64,000 nucleotides of DNA, from positions 25,076 through 89,075 of the forward strand of contig CAYNGJ010000017.1 of the NCBI GenBank assembly GCA_964396895.1. The letters run 5' to 3'. This document shows, piece after piece, positions 51,613-60,296 of the stretch. Numbering within the stretch: the stretch's first letter is position 1; each line of letters starts with the position of its first letter. Both the position numbers and the translations under genes were made by a program. Source of the DNA: UBA2334 sp964396895 (lineage in GTDB: Bacteria; Pseudomonadota; Gammaproteobacteria; Burkholderiales; Burkholderiaceae_C). The notes beneath the pieces are model-generated. The model was not told the origin of the DNA, ran no database searches, and saw only the letters and a program-made list of their open reading frames with translations.

Positions 51613-53901
51613 ATGCAAGCCCCTTCATCGCCCAACGCTGCCGAGCCCACTTCCAAAGTTCGCTCCCTTTTTCAGCCCGAGGCCGACCCCACCGAGCCCC
51701 AGCTCGACCTTGTCGAATACTGGCGCAGCATCACCAAGCGCAAATGGGCCATTCTGTTCTTTGGCTTTGCCGTTGCGGCCCTCGCCGCCGTCATCGTCAT
51801 GAGCATGACGCCCATCTACCGCGCCACCACCACCGTCCTCATCGAGTCCAACAAATCCAAAGTGGTGTCCATTGAGGACGTGTACAGCGGCATCTCCCAA
51901 AACCGCGAATACTTCCAGACCCAGACCGAAATCATCAAGTCCCGCGAAGTCTCCATGAAGGCCATCAAAGCCCTTCGCCTGTGGGACCACCCCGAGTTCG
52001 ACCCCCGCATCCAAGAAGCCAACGCCCTCCAAAAAGCCATCGTTGCCACCGGCATCCTGGCCGAGCCCGAGCCCATCGAGTGGGACGACACCAACATGGC
52101 CGAGGCCGTTTACCGCGCCTTCAGCAACCGGCTCACCGTCGAGCCCGTGCGACTCAGCCAGCTCGCCAAAATCAGCTTCGAATCCGCCGACCCCCAACTC
52201 GCCTCCCGCGTGGCCAACGCACTGGCCAACACCTACATCTCCAACGACTTCGACGCCCGCTTCGAAATGACCCGCAAAGCCGGCGAATGGCTCGAATCCC
52301 AGCTCGGCGGCCTCAAAACCACCGTCGAAGAATCCGAGCGCAAGCTCCAAGCCTACCGCGAGCGCGCCGGCATCATCGACACCAAAGACCTCGCCCAAAG
52401 CGGGGCAGGGCGGCAAATTGAAGAACTCACCCAACGCGTCATGAACCTGCGCCTGCGCCGCGCCGAGGCCGAGAGCATTTACGACCAGGTCAAAGGCGCC
52501 AAAAAAGGCGAAAACCTGGCCTCGCTGCCAGCGGTGCTGCGCGACCCCACGGTGTCCAACGCCAAAGCCCAAGAAAGCATCGCCGAACGCAAACTCTCCG
52601 AAGTGTCCCAGCGCTATGGCCCCGAGCACTCCCGCTACGTCGCGGCCGAGGCCGACCTCAAAACAGCCCGCGAGGGCACCACCCGAGCCGTGGAGCAGGT
52701 GGTGGCCAGCGTCATCCGCGACTACGAGTCCAGCATTGCCGCCGAAAAAACCTTGGAAGCCAGTCTGAACCGTGCCAAAGGGGCCGTTCAGGGCCTCAAC
52801 CGCAAAGAATTTGAGCTGGGCGTGCTCGAGCGCGATGTCACCAACAACCGCCAGATGTACGACCTGTTCCTCAAGCGCGCCAAAGAAACCAGCGTAGCCG
52901 GCGACCTGCAAAGTGCCATTGCCCGCGTGGTCGATGCCGCCACCGTGCCCTCCATCCCCATCAAACCCAAAAAGTCACAAGTGGTGGCCATTGCCCTCGT
53001 GCTCGGCCTGTTTGTGGCCATGCTGGCCGCTCTGCTGGTTGACCGGCTAGACAACACCCTCAAAAGCACCCAAGACGTCGAAACACGCCTCAAAGCCCCC
53101 CTGCTGGCCACCTTGCCCAAGCTCGGCAAAGGCGAAACCCGGCGCAGCGCCGCCGCCCGCCTCATGCTCGACAAGCCCAACTCCATCTTTGCCGAGTCCA
53201 TCCGCTCCGCACGCACCGGCGTCATGCTCTCCGCCATCGACCAAACGCACCGCATGCTCCTGGTCACCTCCAGCCTGCCCGGCGAGGGCAAAACCACCGT
53301 CGCCATCAACCTCGCCCTGGCCCACTCCCAAACCCAGCGCACCCTGCTCATCGACGCCGACATGCGCCGCCCCGCCGTGGGCCGTGGCCTTGAACTGCCC
53401 CCCGCCGCCAAAGGCCTCAGCAACCTGGTGTCGGGCTCGGCCCCGCTGGCCGAGTGCCTGCTGCAGCTCGACGGCAGCCAGCTCAGCATCATTCCCGCCG
53501 GTACCCTGCCGCCCAACCCGCTCGAGCTGCTGCTGTCCGAGCGCTTCCGCCAAACCCTGGCCGACCTCGCCACCCAGTTCGACACCATCATCATCGACTC
53601 CCCCCCCGTCGAGCTCGTGAGCGACGCACTCGTCATCAGCGCCGAAACCACCGGCGTCATCTACGTCGTCAAAACCCACGAAACACCCTACCAACTCGTG
53701 CGCAAAGGCCTGCAGCGCCTGGCCCATGCACAAGGGCATTTGCTCGGCGTGGCGCTCAACCAGTTCGACTTCGCCCGCGCCGAAAAGTACCACGGCGAGT
53801 ACTCCGGCTACGGCAAATACGGCTATGGCCAGAACGGCTACAGCACAGGCTACGGCGCACCCTACGGCGCACAGCCCGCCGCGGCGGCCACCAAAACCTG
53901 A
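51613..53901 (+). CDS. Polysaccharide co-polymerase / tyrosine autokinase, Wzc-like
   Basis: A 762 aa inner-membrane protein that controls polymer length and export. The N-terminal Wzz domain has a first helix near residue 55 and a second near 460 (VVAIALVLGLFVAMLAALLV), with a long periplasmic coiled coil between. The cytoplasmic BY-kinase has Walker A LPGEGKTT (about 555-562), Walker A' DADMRRPAVG and IIIDSPP. The C terminus is a tyrosine-rich tail (GEYSGYGKYGYGQNGYSTGY), the site of autophosphorylation in this family. The phosphatase gene follows with a one-base overlap (TGATG). Confidence 0.95.
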   Translation: MQAPSSPNAAEPTSKVRSLFQPEADPTEPQLDLVEYWRSITKRKWAILFFGFAVAALAAVIVMSMTPIYRATTTVLIESNKSKVVSIEDVYSGISQNREYFQTQTEIIKSREVSMKAIKALRLWDHPEFDPRIQEANALQKAIVATGILAEPEPIEWDDTNMAEAVYRAFSNRLTVEPVRLSQLAKISFESADPQLASRVANALANTYISNDFDARFEMTRKAGEWLESQLGGLKTTVEESERKLQAYRERAGIIDTKDLAQSGAGRQIEELTQRVMNLRLRRAEAESIYDQVKGAKKGENLASLPAVLRDPTVSNAKAQESIAERKLSEVSQRYGPEHSRYVAAEADLKTAREGTTRAVEQVVASVIRDYESSIAAEKTLEASLNRAKGAVQGLNRKEFELGVLERDVTNNRQMYDLFLKRAKETSVAGDLQSAIARVVDAATVPSIPIKPKKSQVVAIALVLGLFVAMLAALLVDRLDNTLKSTQDVETRLKAPLLATLPKLGKGETRRSAAARLMLDKPNSIFAESIRSARTGVMLSAIDQTHRMLLVTSSLPGEGKTTVAINLALAHSQTQRTLLIDADMRRPAVGRGLELPPAAKGLSNLVSGSAPLAECLLQLDGSQLSIIPAGTLPPNPLELLLSERFRQTLADLATQFDTIIIDSPPVELVSDALVISAETTGVIYVVKTHETPYQLVRKGLQRLAHAQGHLLGVALNQFDFARAEKYHGEYSGYGKYGYGQNGYSTGYGAPYGAQPAAAATKT

Positions 53902-54620
53902 TGATCGACCTGCACACCCACTTTCTCCACGGCATAGACGACGGCGCCCAAACCCTGGCCGAGTCCCTGGCCCTCGCCCGTGCCGCAGTGGCCGACGGCA
54001 TCACCGCCGCCGCCATGACGCCGCACATCCACCCCGGCCGCTACAACAACCAAAAAGCCCAAATCAACCTGCACGTCAGCGCCTTCAGGGCCGCGCTGCA
54101 GCAGCACCACATTCCGCTGCAAGTGTTCTCCGGGGCCGAGGTGCGCCTTGGCCTCGAATCGCTCGAGCACATCCTGGCCGGCGAGGTGCCCTTCCTGGGC
54201 CGCGTCAACGGGTGCGACATCCTCCTGCTCGAACTCCCCCACCAGCACATCCCCGTCGGCAGCCAGCAATTTGTGCAAAAACTGCTGGGCCTCAACATCC
54301 GCCCCCTCATCGCCCACCCCGAGCGCAACAAATCCGTCATGGCCAACCCCGCCAGCATTCACCCCTTTGTCGAGGCCGGTTGTTGGTTGCAGCTCACGGC
54401 GGGCGCCATCACCGGCAACTTTGGCGCCACGTCACAAAAAACCGCCTTCACCCTGCTCGACGAAGACTGCGTGCACGTCGTCGCCTCAGACGCCCACAAC
54501 CTCTCCGCCCGCCCACCTCACCTGCGTGCCGCACGCCAAGCCGTGCAAGACCGCTGTGGGGCCGACGTGGCCCAGCTGTTGTTCCAAACCCACCCCGCCC
54601 GCATCCTGGGCCTGCACTGA
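53901..54620 (+). CDS. CpsB/CapC-type PHP-domain tyrosine phosphatase
   Basis: A 239 aa metal-dependent phosphatase that reverses tyrosine phosphorylation of the preceding kinase. PHP metal ligands are seen in DLHTHFLHGIDDGA at the N terminus, AMTPHIHPG, LIAHPERN and ASDAHN. This type is best known from Gram-positive capsule loci but is also common in betaproteobacterial EPS clusters, replacing the low-molecular-weight Wzb. It is translationally coupled to the kinase. Confidence 0.93.
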   Translation: MIDLHTHFLHGIDDGAQTLAESLALARAAVADGITAAAMTPHIHPGRYNNQKAQINLHVSAFRAALQQHHIPLQVFSGAEVRLGLESLEHILAGEVPFLGRVNGCDILLLELPHQHIPVGSQQFVQKLLGLNIRPLIAHPERNKSVMANPASIHPFVEAGCWLQLTAGAITGNFGATSQKTAFTLLDEDCVHVVASDAHNLSARPPHLRAARQAVQDRCGADVAQLLFQTHPARILGLH

Positions 54621-54625
54621 GCCGC

Positions 54626-55336
54626 ATGACCCCTCCCACCCCCACCACGTCCCTTGCCCGCCGTGTTTTGCGGGTGCTGGCCCTGGCCGTCCTTGCGTGG
54701 GCCTGCGTGGCGGCGGTGGCGGTCATCGTGCCCGCGGCCCGGGCCGACCTCGCCACCATCCACACCCGCTGGCAAATCGAGCAGTGGAGCCTCGGCAAAG
54801 CCCCCCAGCCCGGCATCGTCGCCTGGGGCAAAGCCCGCAACGCCATTGCCGATGCCCTGCGCATCACCCCCAACGACCCCAACCTCCACGAAAACCTCGC
54901 CTACCTCTACGCCAGCCGCGCCCAGCTCAGCGCCGCCGTGCCCGACCTCGCCACCAGCTTCATGTCCCAAGCCCTGGCCAGCTACCAGGCCGCCGCCCGG
55001 CTGCGCCCCATGTCGGGCAGCACCTGGGCCAACATCGCCCTGGCCAGCCACACCCTGCAGCCGCAACCCGTCGAGCAGGCCAACCACCCTGAAGCCCCGC
55101 CACCCCTCCTGTGGCAAGCGTTTGACAAAGCCATGGCCTACGGCCAACGCGAGCCCGCTGTGCAGCAAGCACTGGCCCATGTGGGGTTTGCCCGCTGGGA
55201 CGAGCTCAGCCCCGAGCGCCGCACCGCCCTGCTGGCCATGACCACCCTGGCCGCCCCCCACGCCCAACCCGCCCTGGCAGAAATTGCTCAGCGGCACGGC
55301 TTGGCCGATCAACTGCCCTTCACAGCTGATCGCTGA
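54626..55336 (+). CDS. Unknown TPR-like membrane-anchored protein
   Basis: A 236 aa protein with an N-terminal helix (VLRVLALAVLAWACVAAVAVIV, about residues 14-35) and a helical soluble part. LHENLAYLYASRAQLSAA and LASYQAAARLRPMSGSTW resemble tetratricopeptide hairpins. It begins five bases after the phosphatase stop, so it belongs to the EPS operon. Similar small proteins appear in PEP-CTERM/EPS loci and may organise the synthesis complex. Not identified more closely. Confidence 0.7.
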   Translation: MTPPTPTTSLARRVLRVLALAVLAWACVAAVAVIVPAARADLATIHTRWQIEQWSLGKAPQPGIVAWGKARNAIADALRITPNDPNLHENLAYLYASRAQLSAAVPDLATSFMSQALASYQAAARLRPMSGSTWANIALASHTLQPQPVEQANHPEAPPPLLWQAFDKAMAYGQREPAVQQALAHVGFARWDELSPERRTALLAMTTLAAPHAQPALAEIAQRHGLADQLPFTADR

Positions 55337-55384
55337 ACTTCAAATACTTTGCAGTATGTAGCCCATCGGCTACACTTCTCCCCG

Positions 55385-55678
55385 ATGCGCATTGACAAGA
55401 CCCACGAGTACAGCCAGTGGCTTGATGGCCTCAAAGATGTGGCCGGACGAGCTCGCATACTGATGCGTGTTGACCGTCTTGTGCATGGCAATCCTGGCTC
55501 ACACCGAAACCTGACACACGGGGTCTCAGAACTCAAGGTCGATGTTGGGCCCGGCTACCGTGTGTACTACACGCAGCGCGGAAGCCATTTTTTGTTGCTG
55601 CTCGCCGGTGGCAGCAAGTCAACACAGTCCCAAGACATTGAACGGGCCATTCAGCTGGCCCAAGCATACGGAGATTAG
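55385..55678 (+). CDS. RelE/ParE-superfamily toxin (HigB-like)
   Basis: A 97 aa toxin of a type II addiction module, probably a ribosome-dependent mRNA nuclease. It has the expected pattern: an N-terminal EYSQWLDGLKDVAGRARILM, a central GNPGSHRNLTHGVSELKVD and GPGYRVYYTQ, and a C-terminal LLLLAGGSKSTQSQDIERA. ATG 55385 is preferred over an upstream start at 55349. The antitoxin gene begins four bases after the stop, so toxin precedes antitoxin. Confidence 0.9.
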   Translation: MRIDKTHEYSQWLDGLKDVAGRARILMRVDRLVHGNPGSHRNLTHGVSELKVDVGPGYRVYYTQRGSHFLLLLAGGSKSTQSQDIERAIQLAQAYGD

Positions 55679-55682
55679 CCCC

Positions 55683-56000
55683 ATGACCACCAGCACACCC
55701 AAGCGGTCACCCAAGGTCAAAACATCGACTTACGATGTCGCCGAGCACCTTCGCACGCCAGCAGAAATGGCCGCCTACCTCGACGCATGGCTGGACGAGG
55801 CGCCAGACGATGTCTCCGGTATTGCCCGCGCCCTTGGCGACATCGCCCGAGCCAAGGGCATGAGCCAGGTTGCCAAGGAAGCAGGACTGAGCCGCGAGAG
55901 CCTTTACCGTGCGCTCAGCGAAGGCGGCAACCCCAGCTTTGCCACCGTGCTCAAAGTGGCCCGGGCACTTGGGGTCAGGTTACACGCCCAACCTGTTTGA
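55683..56000 (+). CDS. HTH antitoxin partner
   Basis: A 105 aa antitoxin of the addiction-module antidote family. A flexible N-terminal part (YDVAEHLRTPAEMAAYLDAW) probably covers the toxin. The C-terminal helix-turn-helix (MSQVAKEAGLSRESLYRALS) should bind the module promoter. It sits directly after the toxin. The pair interrupts the EPS cluster and was likely acquired as a unit. Confidence 0.9.
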   Translation: MTTSTPKRSPKVKTSTYDVAEHLRTPAEMAAYLDAWLDEAPDDVSGIARALGDIARAKGMSQVAKEAGLSRESLYRALSEGGNPSFATVLKVARALGVRLHAQPV

Positions 56001-56046
56001 GGCATGCGCCCCCGTTGCCGCAGCAGCCGCGCCGCACCGCTGGCCA

Positions 56047-56723
56047 CTACAGCCGCTGCTCGCGGGCCATTTTTTCCAGCATGTCCTTCCACAGCCGCAC
56101 CTGGCTGCTGCCGCCCTTGCGCGTTTGGCCCGTGGGCAGCCACAGGTCATCGTCGTTGAAGCTGTACACCGGCTCCAGGTCCGTGCGCTGCGAGGCCGGG
56201 CGAATGTCGGGCACCAGGTTGTCCAAAATCAGCGGGTCAGCGTCGGGCTGCGGGTAATACGCCAGCACCATGTGCGACTCATTCAGCCGCAGCGCCCGCA
56301 CATACGTGATGCGCAGCTTCTCAATCGGCACGCCCAAGTCCTTCAGCGTCAGGTACTTGCCCACCGAGTAGTCCTCGCAGTCCCCGCCAAAACTGCCCAG
56401 CATCTCCACCGGCGTGGCCCAATAGTCTTCCACCCCCCAGTGCCGGATGTCATTCACATAAGGCACTTGGTTAAAAAACCCATTGGTGCGCGCCAGCAGG
56501 GCAGGGGCGTCGGCCTTGCCACTGGCCAGGTTGCTGCGGCTGTCGGCCACCACCCGCTGCCACACCTGCAGGCGCTTGGGCGCATCCCCCCCCAGCGCTG
56601 TTGCACCCACGCCACCAGCCCCCCCGAAAAATCGGTCAGCCCCGCCCAGGCCACACCCGCGCACAGCAGGCCCGCGCCAACGCCCCATTTCACGCGGGCC
56701 GTACATCTCACAAAATGCCTCAT
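56047..56723 (-). pseudogene. Transglutaminase-like cysteine peptidase, frameshifted
   Basis: Encodes a bacterial transglutaminase-like cysteine peptidase (BTLCP, the LapG family, which cleaves surface adhesins). The catalytic Cys is in FGGDCEDYSVGKYL, the His in ESHMVLAYYP and the Asp in LILDNLVPD. The signal peptide (MRHFVRCTARVKWGVGAGLL, starting at 56723) and the mature domain are in different frames. The break falls at a run of eight C on the plus strand (56586-56593). With nine, the product would read ...QQRWGGDAPKRLQVW... in one frame of about 225 aa. It could be a real inactivation, slippage control or a sequencing error. Confidence 0.8.
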
Positions 56724-56837
56724 GGGTGGTTCTTTGCTGCTCAACAATGTCTGCAGTTTAAGCTGGCGTTTGCTATGCTCTGGTCAAGGCCCACCCATAA
56801 CAACAACACCCAGGTCACACCACTGTCACAACCCGCC

Positions 56838-57464
56838 ATGTCCAGCACAACCCCCCCCGTCAGCGCGCCATTCCAGGTCAGCACCACCGGCCTGCTCGAC
56901 GTGTTGCTGCTCACCCCCACCGCCAGCCTGCCCGCCAACCCCAGCCAGGCAGAGCTGCAAACCGCCTTCGGCCTGGCCACCGGCAAACTCGTGCAGCTGG
57001 TCGAACAGCGGCAACTCCCCCTGCAGGCCAACCAGCTGGTGGGCCTGCGCTACCAGCTCCCCCCCCACGTGCACGGCAGCCTGGTGCAGGCCACCCAGGG
57101 CCGCGTGTTTGTGGCCGTGGCCGACATCCGCAAGTTTTCTCCGGCCTTTGGCCAGTGGACCAGCGTTGAGCTGTCCCCCAGCCAACCCCAATACCTCTGG
57201 CTGCCCCCCGGCCTGGCCGTGGGCTACCTCGGGCTGGCCGCCGGCTCCAACGTCTGCCTGCACCACACCGGCGCCCACTCGGCCAAACACGAGCGCGCCA
57301 TTGTCTGGAACGACCCAGACCTGTGCATCAACTGGCCCACCACCGGCAAACCCCAGCTGACGGCCGCTGACCAGCGGGGCCAGTTCTTCTCGTGGTGGAG
57401 CATGCCCAAAGACTCCACCTTTGGCGGCGCCGGGGCCGACGGCCACTCGCAATTCGGCGCCTGA
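56838..57464 (+). CDS. RmlC-like cupin, dTDP-4-dehydrorhamnose 3,5-epimerase family
   Basis: A 208 aa cupin resembling RmlC. The family layout is recognisable: LVGLRYQLPPHVHGSLVQAT, then GRVFVAVADIRKFSPAFGQW, then LPPGLAVGYLGL, then HERAIVWNDPDLCINWP. The catalytic His of the usual GLH(Y/F)Q motif is Arg here, and the conserved Tyr region (TDYY) is replaced by HTGAHS. Standard epimerase activity is therefore doubtful. No rmlA, rmlB or rmlD is in the window. ATG 56838 is chosen; an in-frame ATG at 56775 would add 21 residues. It is divergent from the broken peptidase gene. Confidence 0.75.
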   Translation: MSSTTPPVSAPFQVSTTGLLDVLLLTPTASLPANPSQAELQTAFGLATGKLVQLVEQRQLPLQANQLVGLRYQLPPHVHGSLVQATQGRVFVAVADIRKFSPAFGQWTSVELSPSQPQYLWLPPGLAVGYLGLAAGSNVCLHHTGAHSAKHERAIVWNDPDLCINWPTTGKPQLTAADQRGQFFSWWSMPKDSTFGGAGADGHSQFGA

Positions 57465-57925
57465 GGGCGCAGCGCCCCACTGCCACTTGCCAGCGCGCCC
57501 CTTGCAGGCCGCTTGCACGCCACTGCATATGTTGCGCCGCAGCATCTAAAACGCAAAAAAATCCCCACCTGGCGGCCAGCGCGGCCCAGGTTTTGCTAAG
57601 CTGACGCCATAACAAAAGGAGGGCAGTGCCACCCACCCACCAGAGGTGCGGCATTGCTGTTGTATCGGGTGCGCAGGCTGCGTTGGGCCGTGCACCCGGC
57701 CCACAAAAAAGGCCCCAAGGGCCCGCCATGCCCAAAACTGTCACATCCGCACCGCTGGTCTGGTCCGCCGCCCCCGCCCCCAGCACCGCCACACACCGCC
57801 ACCCCCAGCCGCCGCGCACCGTGGCCGCTGGCCTGCGCCGTGGCCCCACCGTTTATTATTTTGAATAAAAAAGCCGTTTAGAGCTTGTATTTATTCAATT
57901 GTTTGCTATACAAAAAATAAACCCT
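57465..57925. other. Intergenic region before gmd
   Basis: 461 bases without a convincing gene; several short overlapping frames here lack ribosome sites and conserved sequence. It ends with a dispersed repeat that lies directly before gmd. No clear terminator or promoter is seen. Confidence 0.6.
57862..57916 (-). repeat. Dispersed 50-bp element, copy H
   Basis: aataaaaaagccgtttagag, then cttgtatttattcaattg, then tttgctatacaaaa. It matches copies C and G along its length and ends ten bases before the gmd start. Confidence 0.7.
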
Positions 57926-59104
57926 ATGAACCTGTCACAGCCCACCCCCCAAACCCTGCTCACCCCCGGCACCCCCGCCAAAGTGGCCCTCATCACCGGC
58001 GTCACCGGGCAAGACGGCAGCTACCTGGCCGAGTTTTTGCTGGAAAAAGGCTACACCGTGCACGGCATCAAACGCCGGGGCAGCCTGTTCAACACCCAGC
58101 GGGTTGACCACATCTACCAAGACCCCCACATTGGCAACGCCCGCTTCAAGCTGCACTACGGCGATTTGAGCGACACCAGCAACCTGGTGCGCATCATTCA
58201 AGAAACCCAGCCCGACGAAATTTACAACCTCGGCGCCATGAGCCACGTGGCCGTGTCTTTTGAAAGCCCCGAATACACCGCCGACGTTGACGGCCTGGGC
58301 ACCCTGCGCATTCTGGAAGCCATCCGCATCCTTGGGCTGGAAAAGAAAACCCGCTTCTACCAAGCCAGCACCAGCGAGCTGTACGGCCTGGTGCAAGAAA
58401 TTCCCCAGAAGGAAACCACCCCTTTCTACCCCCGCAGCCCCTACGCCGTGGCCAAGCTCTATGCCTACTGGATAGTGGTCAACTACCGCGAGGCCTACGG
58501 CATGTACGCCTGCAACGGCATCTTGTTCAACCACGAAAGCCCCCGCCGTGGCGAAACCTTCGTTACCCGCAAAATCACCCGCGGCCTGGCCCACATAGCC
58601 CAGGGCCTGGAGCCCTGCCTGTACATGGGCAACATGGACGCCCTGCGCGACTGGGGCCACGCCAAAGACTACGTCCGCATGCAGTGGATGATGCTGCAGC
58701 AAAACCAGCCTGAAGACTTCGTCATTGCCACCGGCGTGCAATACAGCGTGCGCCAGTTCATCACCTGGAGCGCGGCCGAGCTGGGCGTGGTGCTTGAGTT
58801 CAAAGGCCAGGGCGTGGACGAGGTGGGCGTGGTCAAAGCCATTGAAACCCGCCATGGCCAACTGCTGGCCCCCGCCCTCAAGGTGGGCGACGTGGTTGTC
58901 AAGGTTGACCCCCGCTACTTCCGCCCCACCGAGGTGGAAACCCTGCTGGGCGACCCATCCAAAGCCAAAGCCACCCTCGGCTGGACGCCCGAAATCACCG
59001 TGCAGCAAATGTGCGCTGAAATGGTGGCCACCGACCTGGCCGAAGCGCAGCGCACCTCATTGCTCAAACAAAACGGCTATACCGTCAACGTCAGCGTGGA
59101 ATAA
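57926..59104 (+). CDS. gmd: GDP-mannose 4,6-dehydratase
   Basis: A 392 aa short-chain dehydrogenase that converts GDP-mannose to GDP-4-keto-6-deoxymannose, precursor of fucose, rhamnose(D) and perosamine. NADP-binding TGVTGQDGSYLAEFLLEKGY, catalytic YAVAKLYAYW and FNHESPRRGETFVTRKITR are intact. ATG 57926 is chosen; a TTG at 57899 lies in the repeat. A 25-residue N-terminal extension precedes the family start. No partner reductase (fcl, rmd) or aminotransferase (per) is in the window. Confidence 0.95.
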   Translation: MNLSQPTPQTLLTPGTPAKVALITGVTGQDGSYLAEFLLEKGYTVHGIKRRGSLFNTQRVDHIYQDPHIGNARFKLHYGDLSDTSNLVRIIQETQPDEIYNLGAMSHVAVSFESPEYTADVDGLGTLRILEAIRILGLEKKTRFYQASTSELYGLVQEIPQKETTPFYPRSPYAVAKLYAYWIVVNYREAYGMYACNGILFNHESPRRGETFVTRKITRGLAHIAQGLEPCLYMGNMDALRDWGHAKDYVRMQWMMLQQNQPEDFVIATGVQYSVRQFITWSAAELGVVLEFKGQGVDEVGVVKAIETRHGQLLAPALKVGDVVVKVDPRYFRPTEVETLLGDPSKAKATLGWTPEITVQQMCAEMVATDLAEAQRTSLLKQNGYTVNVSVE

Positions 59105-59111
59105 ACCGGCC

Positions 59112-60293
59112 ATGACCAAAATTGCCGTCGTAGGCACAGGCTATGTCGGCATGAGCATGGCCGTGCTGTTGGCCCAGCACAACCAGGTGGTGGCGCTGGA
59201 CATCAACCCCCAGCGCGTGGCGCAAATCAACGCCAAACAGAGCCCCATTGAAGACGTAGACATTTCACGCTATTTGGCTGAAAAGCCGCTGAACCTGACC
59301 GCCACCCTCAGCCTGCAAGAGGCCTACGCCGGTGCGCAGTGGGTCATCATTGCCACCCCCACTGACTACGACGAAGACACCAACCGCTTCAACACCAGCA
59401 GTGTGGAAAACGTCATACAAGGCGTGCTGGCGATCAACCCCCAGGCGGTGATGGTCATCAAAAGCACCGTGCCCGTGGGCTACACCGCCAGCGTGCAACA
59501 GCAGTTTGGCTGCAGCAACATATTGTTCAGCCCCGAGTTTTTGCGCGAGGGCAAAGCCCTGCACGACAACCTGCACCCCAGCCGCATAGTGGTGGGAGAC
59601 ACCACCGGCCCCTCCAGCGAGCGCGCCCAAGCCTTTGCCAACCTGCTGCAACAAGCGGCAGACAAGCCGAATGTGCCTGTGTGCCTGACGCACACCAGCG
59701 AGGCAGAAGCCATCAAGCTCTTTGCCAACACCTACCTGGCCATGCGCGTTGCCTATTTCAACGAGCTGGACAGCTACGCCCTGGCACACGGGCTGGACAC
59801 AAGGCAAATCATTGACGGTGTGTGCCTGGACCCCCGCATTGGCCACCACTACAACAACCCCAGCTTTGGCTATGGCGGCTACTGCCTGCCCAAAGACACC
59901 AAACAACTGCTGGCCAACTACAGCCAGGTGCCCCAAACGCTGATTGGCGCCGTGGTGACTGCCAACACCACGCGCAAAGACTTCATTGCTGCTGACATAT
60001 TGAAGCGCAAGCCCAAAGTGGTGGGCATCTACCGACTGGTGATGAAAGCAGGCAGCGACAATTTCAGGGCCAGCAGCATTCAAGGCATCATGAAACGGCT
60101 GAAAGCCAAGGGCGTGGAAGTGGTTGTGTTTGAGCCCCGCTACACCAAGCCCGACTTCTATCGCTCAGCTGTCCTGACCGACCTGGCCCAGTTCAAGCAG
60201 GATGCCGATGTGATCGTCGCCAACCGCATGACTGCTGAACTGGGGGATGTGGCTGGGAAGGTCTACACCCGCGACTTGTTTGGGCAAGATTGA
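59112..60293 (+). CDS. ugd: UDP-glucose 6-dehydrogenase
   Basis: A 393 aa NAD-dependent enzyme that oxidises UDP-glucose to UDP-glucuronate for the polymer. The N-terminal NAD site is AVVGTGYVGMSMAVLLAQHN. The catalytic Cys258 is in GGYCLPKDTKQL, and SPEFLREGKALHDNLHPSRI is diagnostic for the short (E. coli Ugd) type. It begins seven bases after gmd. The product suggests an acidic polysaccharide. Confidence 0.94.
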   Translation: MTKIAVVGTGYVGMSMAVLLAQHNQVVALDINPQRVAQINAKQSPIEDVDISRYLAEKPLNLTATLSLQEAYAGAQWVIIATPTDYDEDTNRFNTSSVENVIQGVLAINPQAVMVIKSTVPVGYTASVQQQFGCSNILFSPEFLREGKALHDNLHPSRIVVGDTTGPSSERAQAFANLLQQAADKPNVPVCLTHTSEAEAIKLFANTYLAMRVAYFNELDSYALAHGLDTRQIIDGVCLDPRIGHHYNNPSFGYGGYCLPKDTKQLLANYSQVPQTLIGAVVTANTTRKDFIAADILKRKPKVVGIYRLVMKAGSDNFRASSIQGIMKRLKAKGVEVVVFEPRYTKPDFYRSAVLTDLAQFKQDADVIVANRMTAELGDVAGKVYTRDLFGQD

Positions 60294-60296
60294 GTC

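Noticed and set aside
57465..57860. Three overlapping short plus-strand frames of 70-80 residues
   Set aside because: They overlap in different frames, lack ribosome sites and consist of proline and arginine-rich low-complexity sequence.
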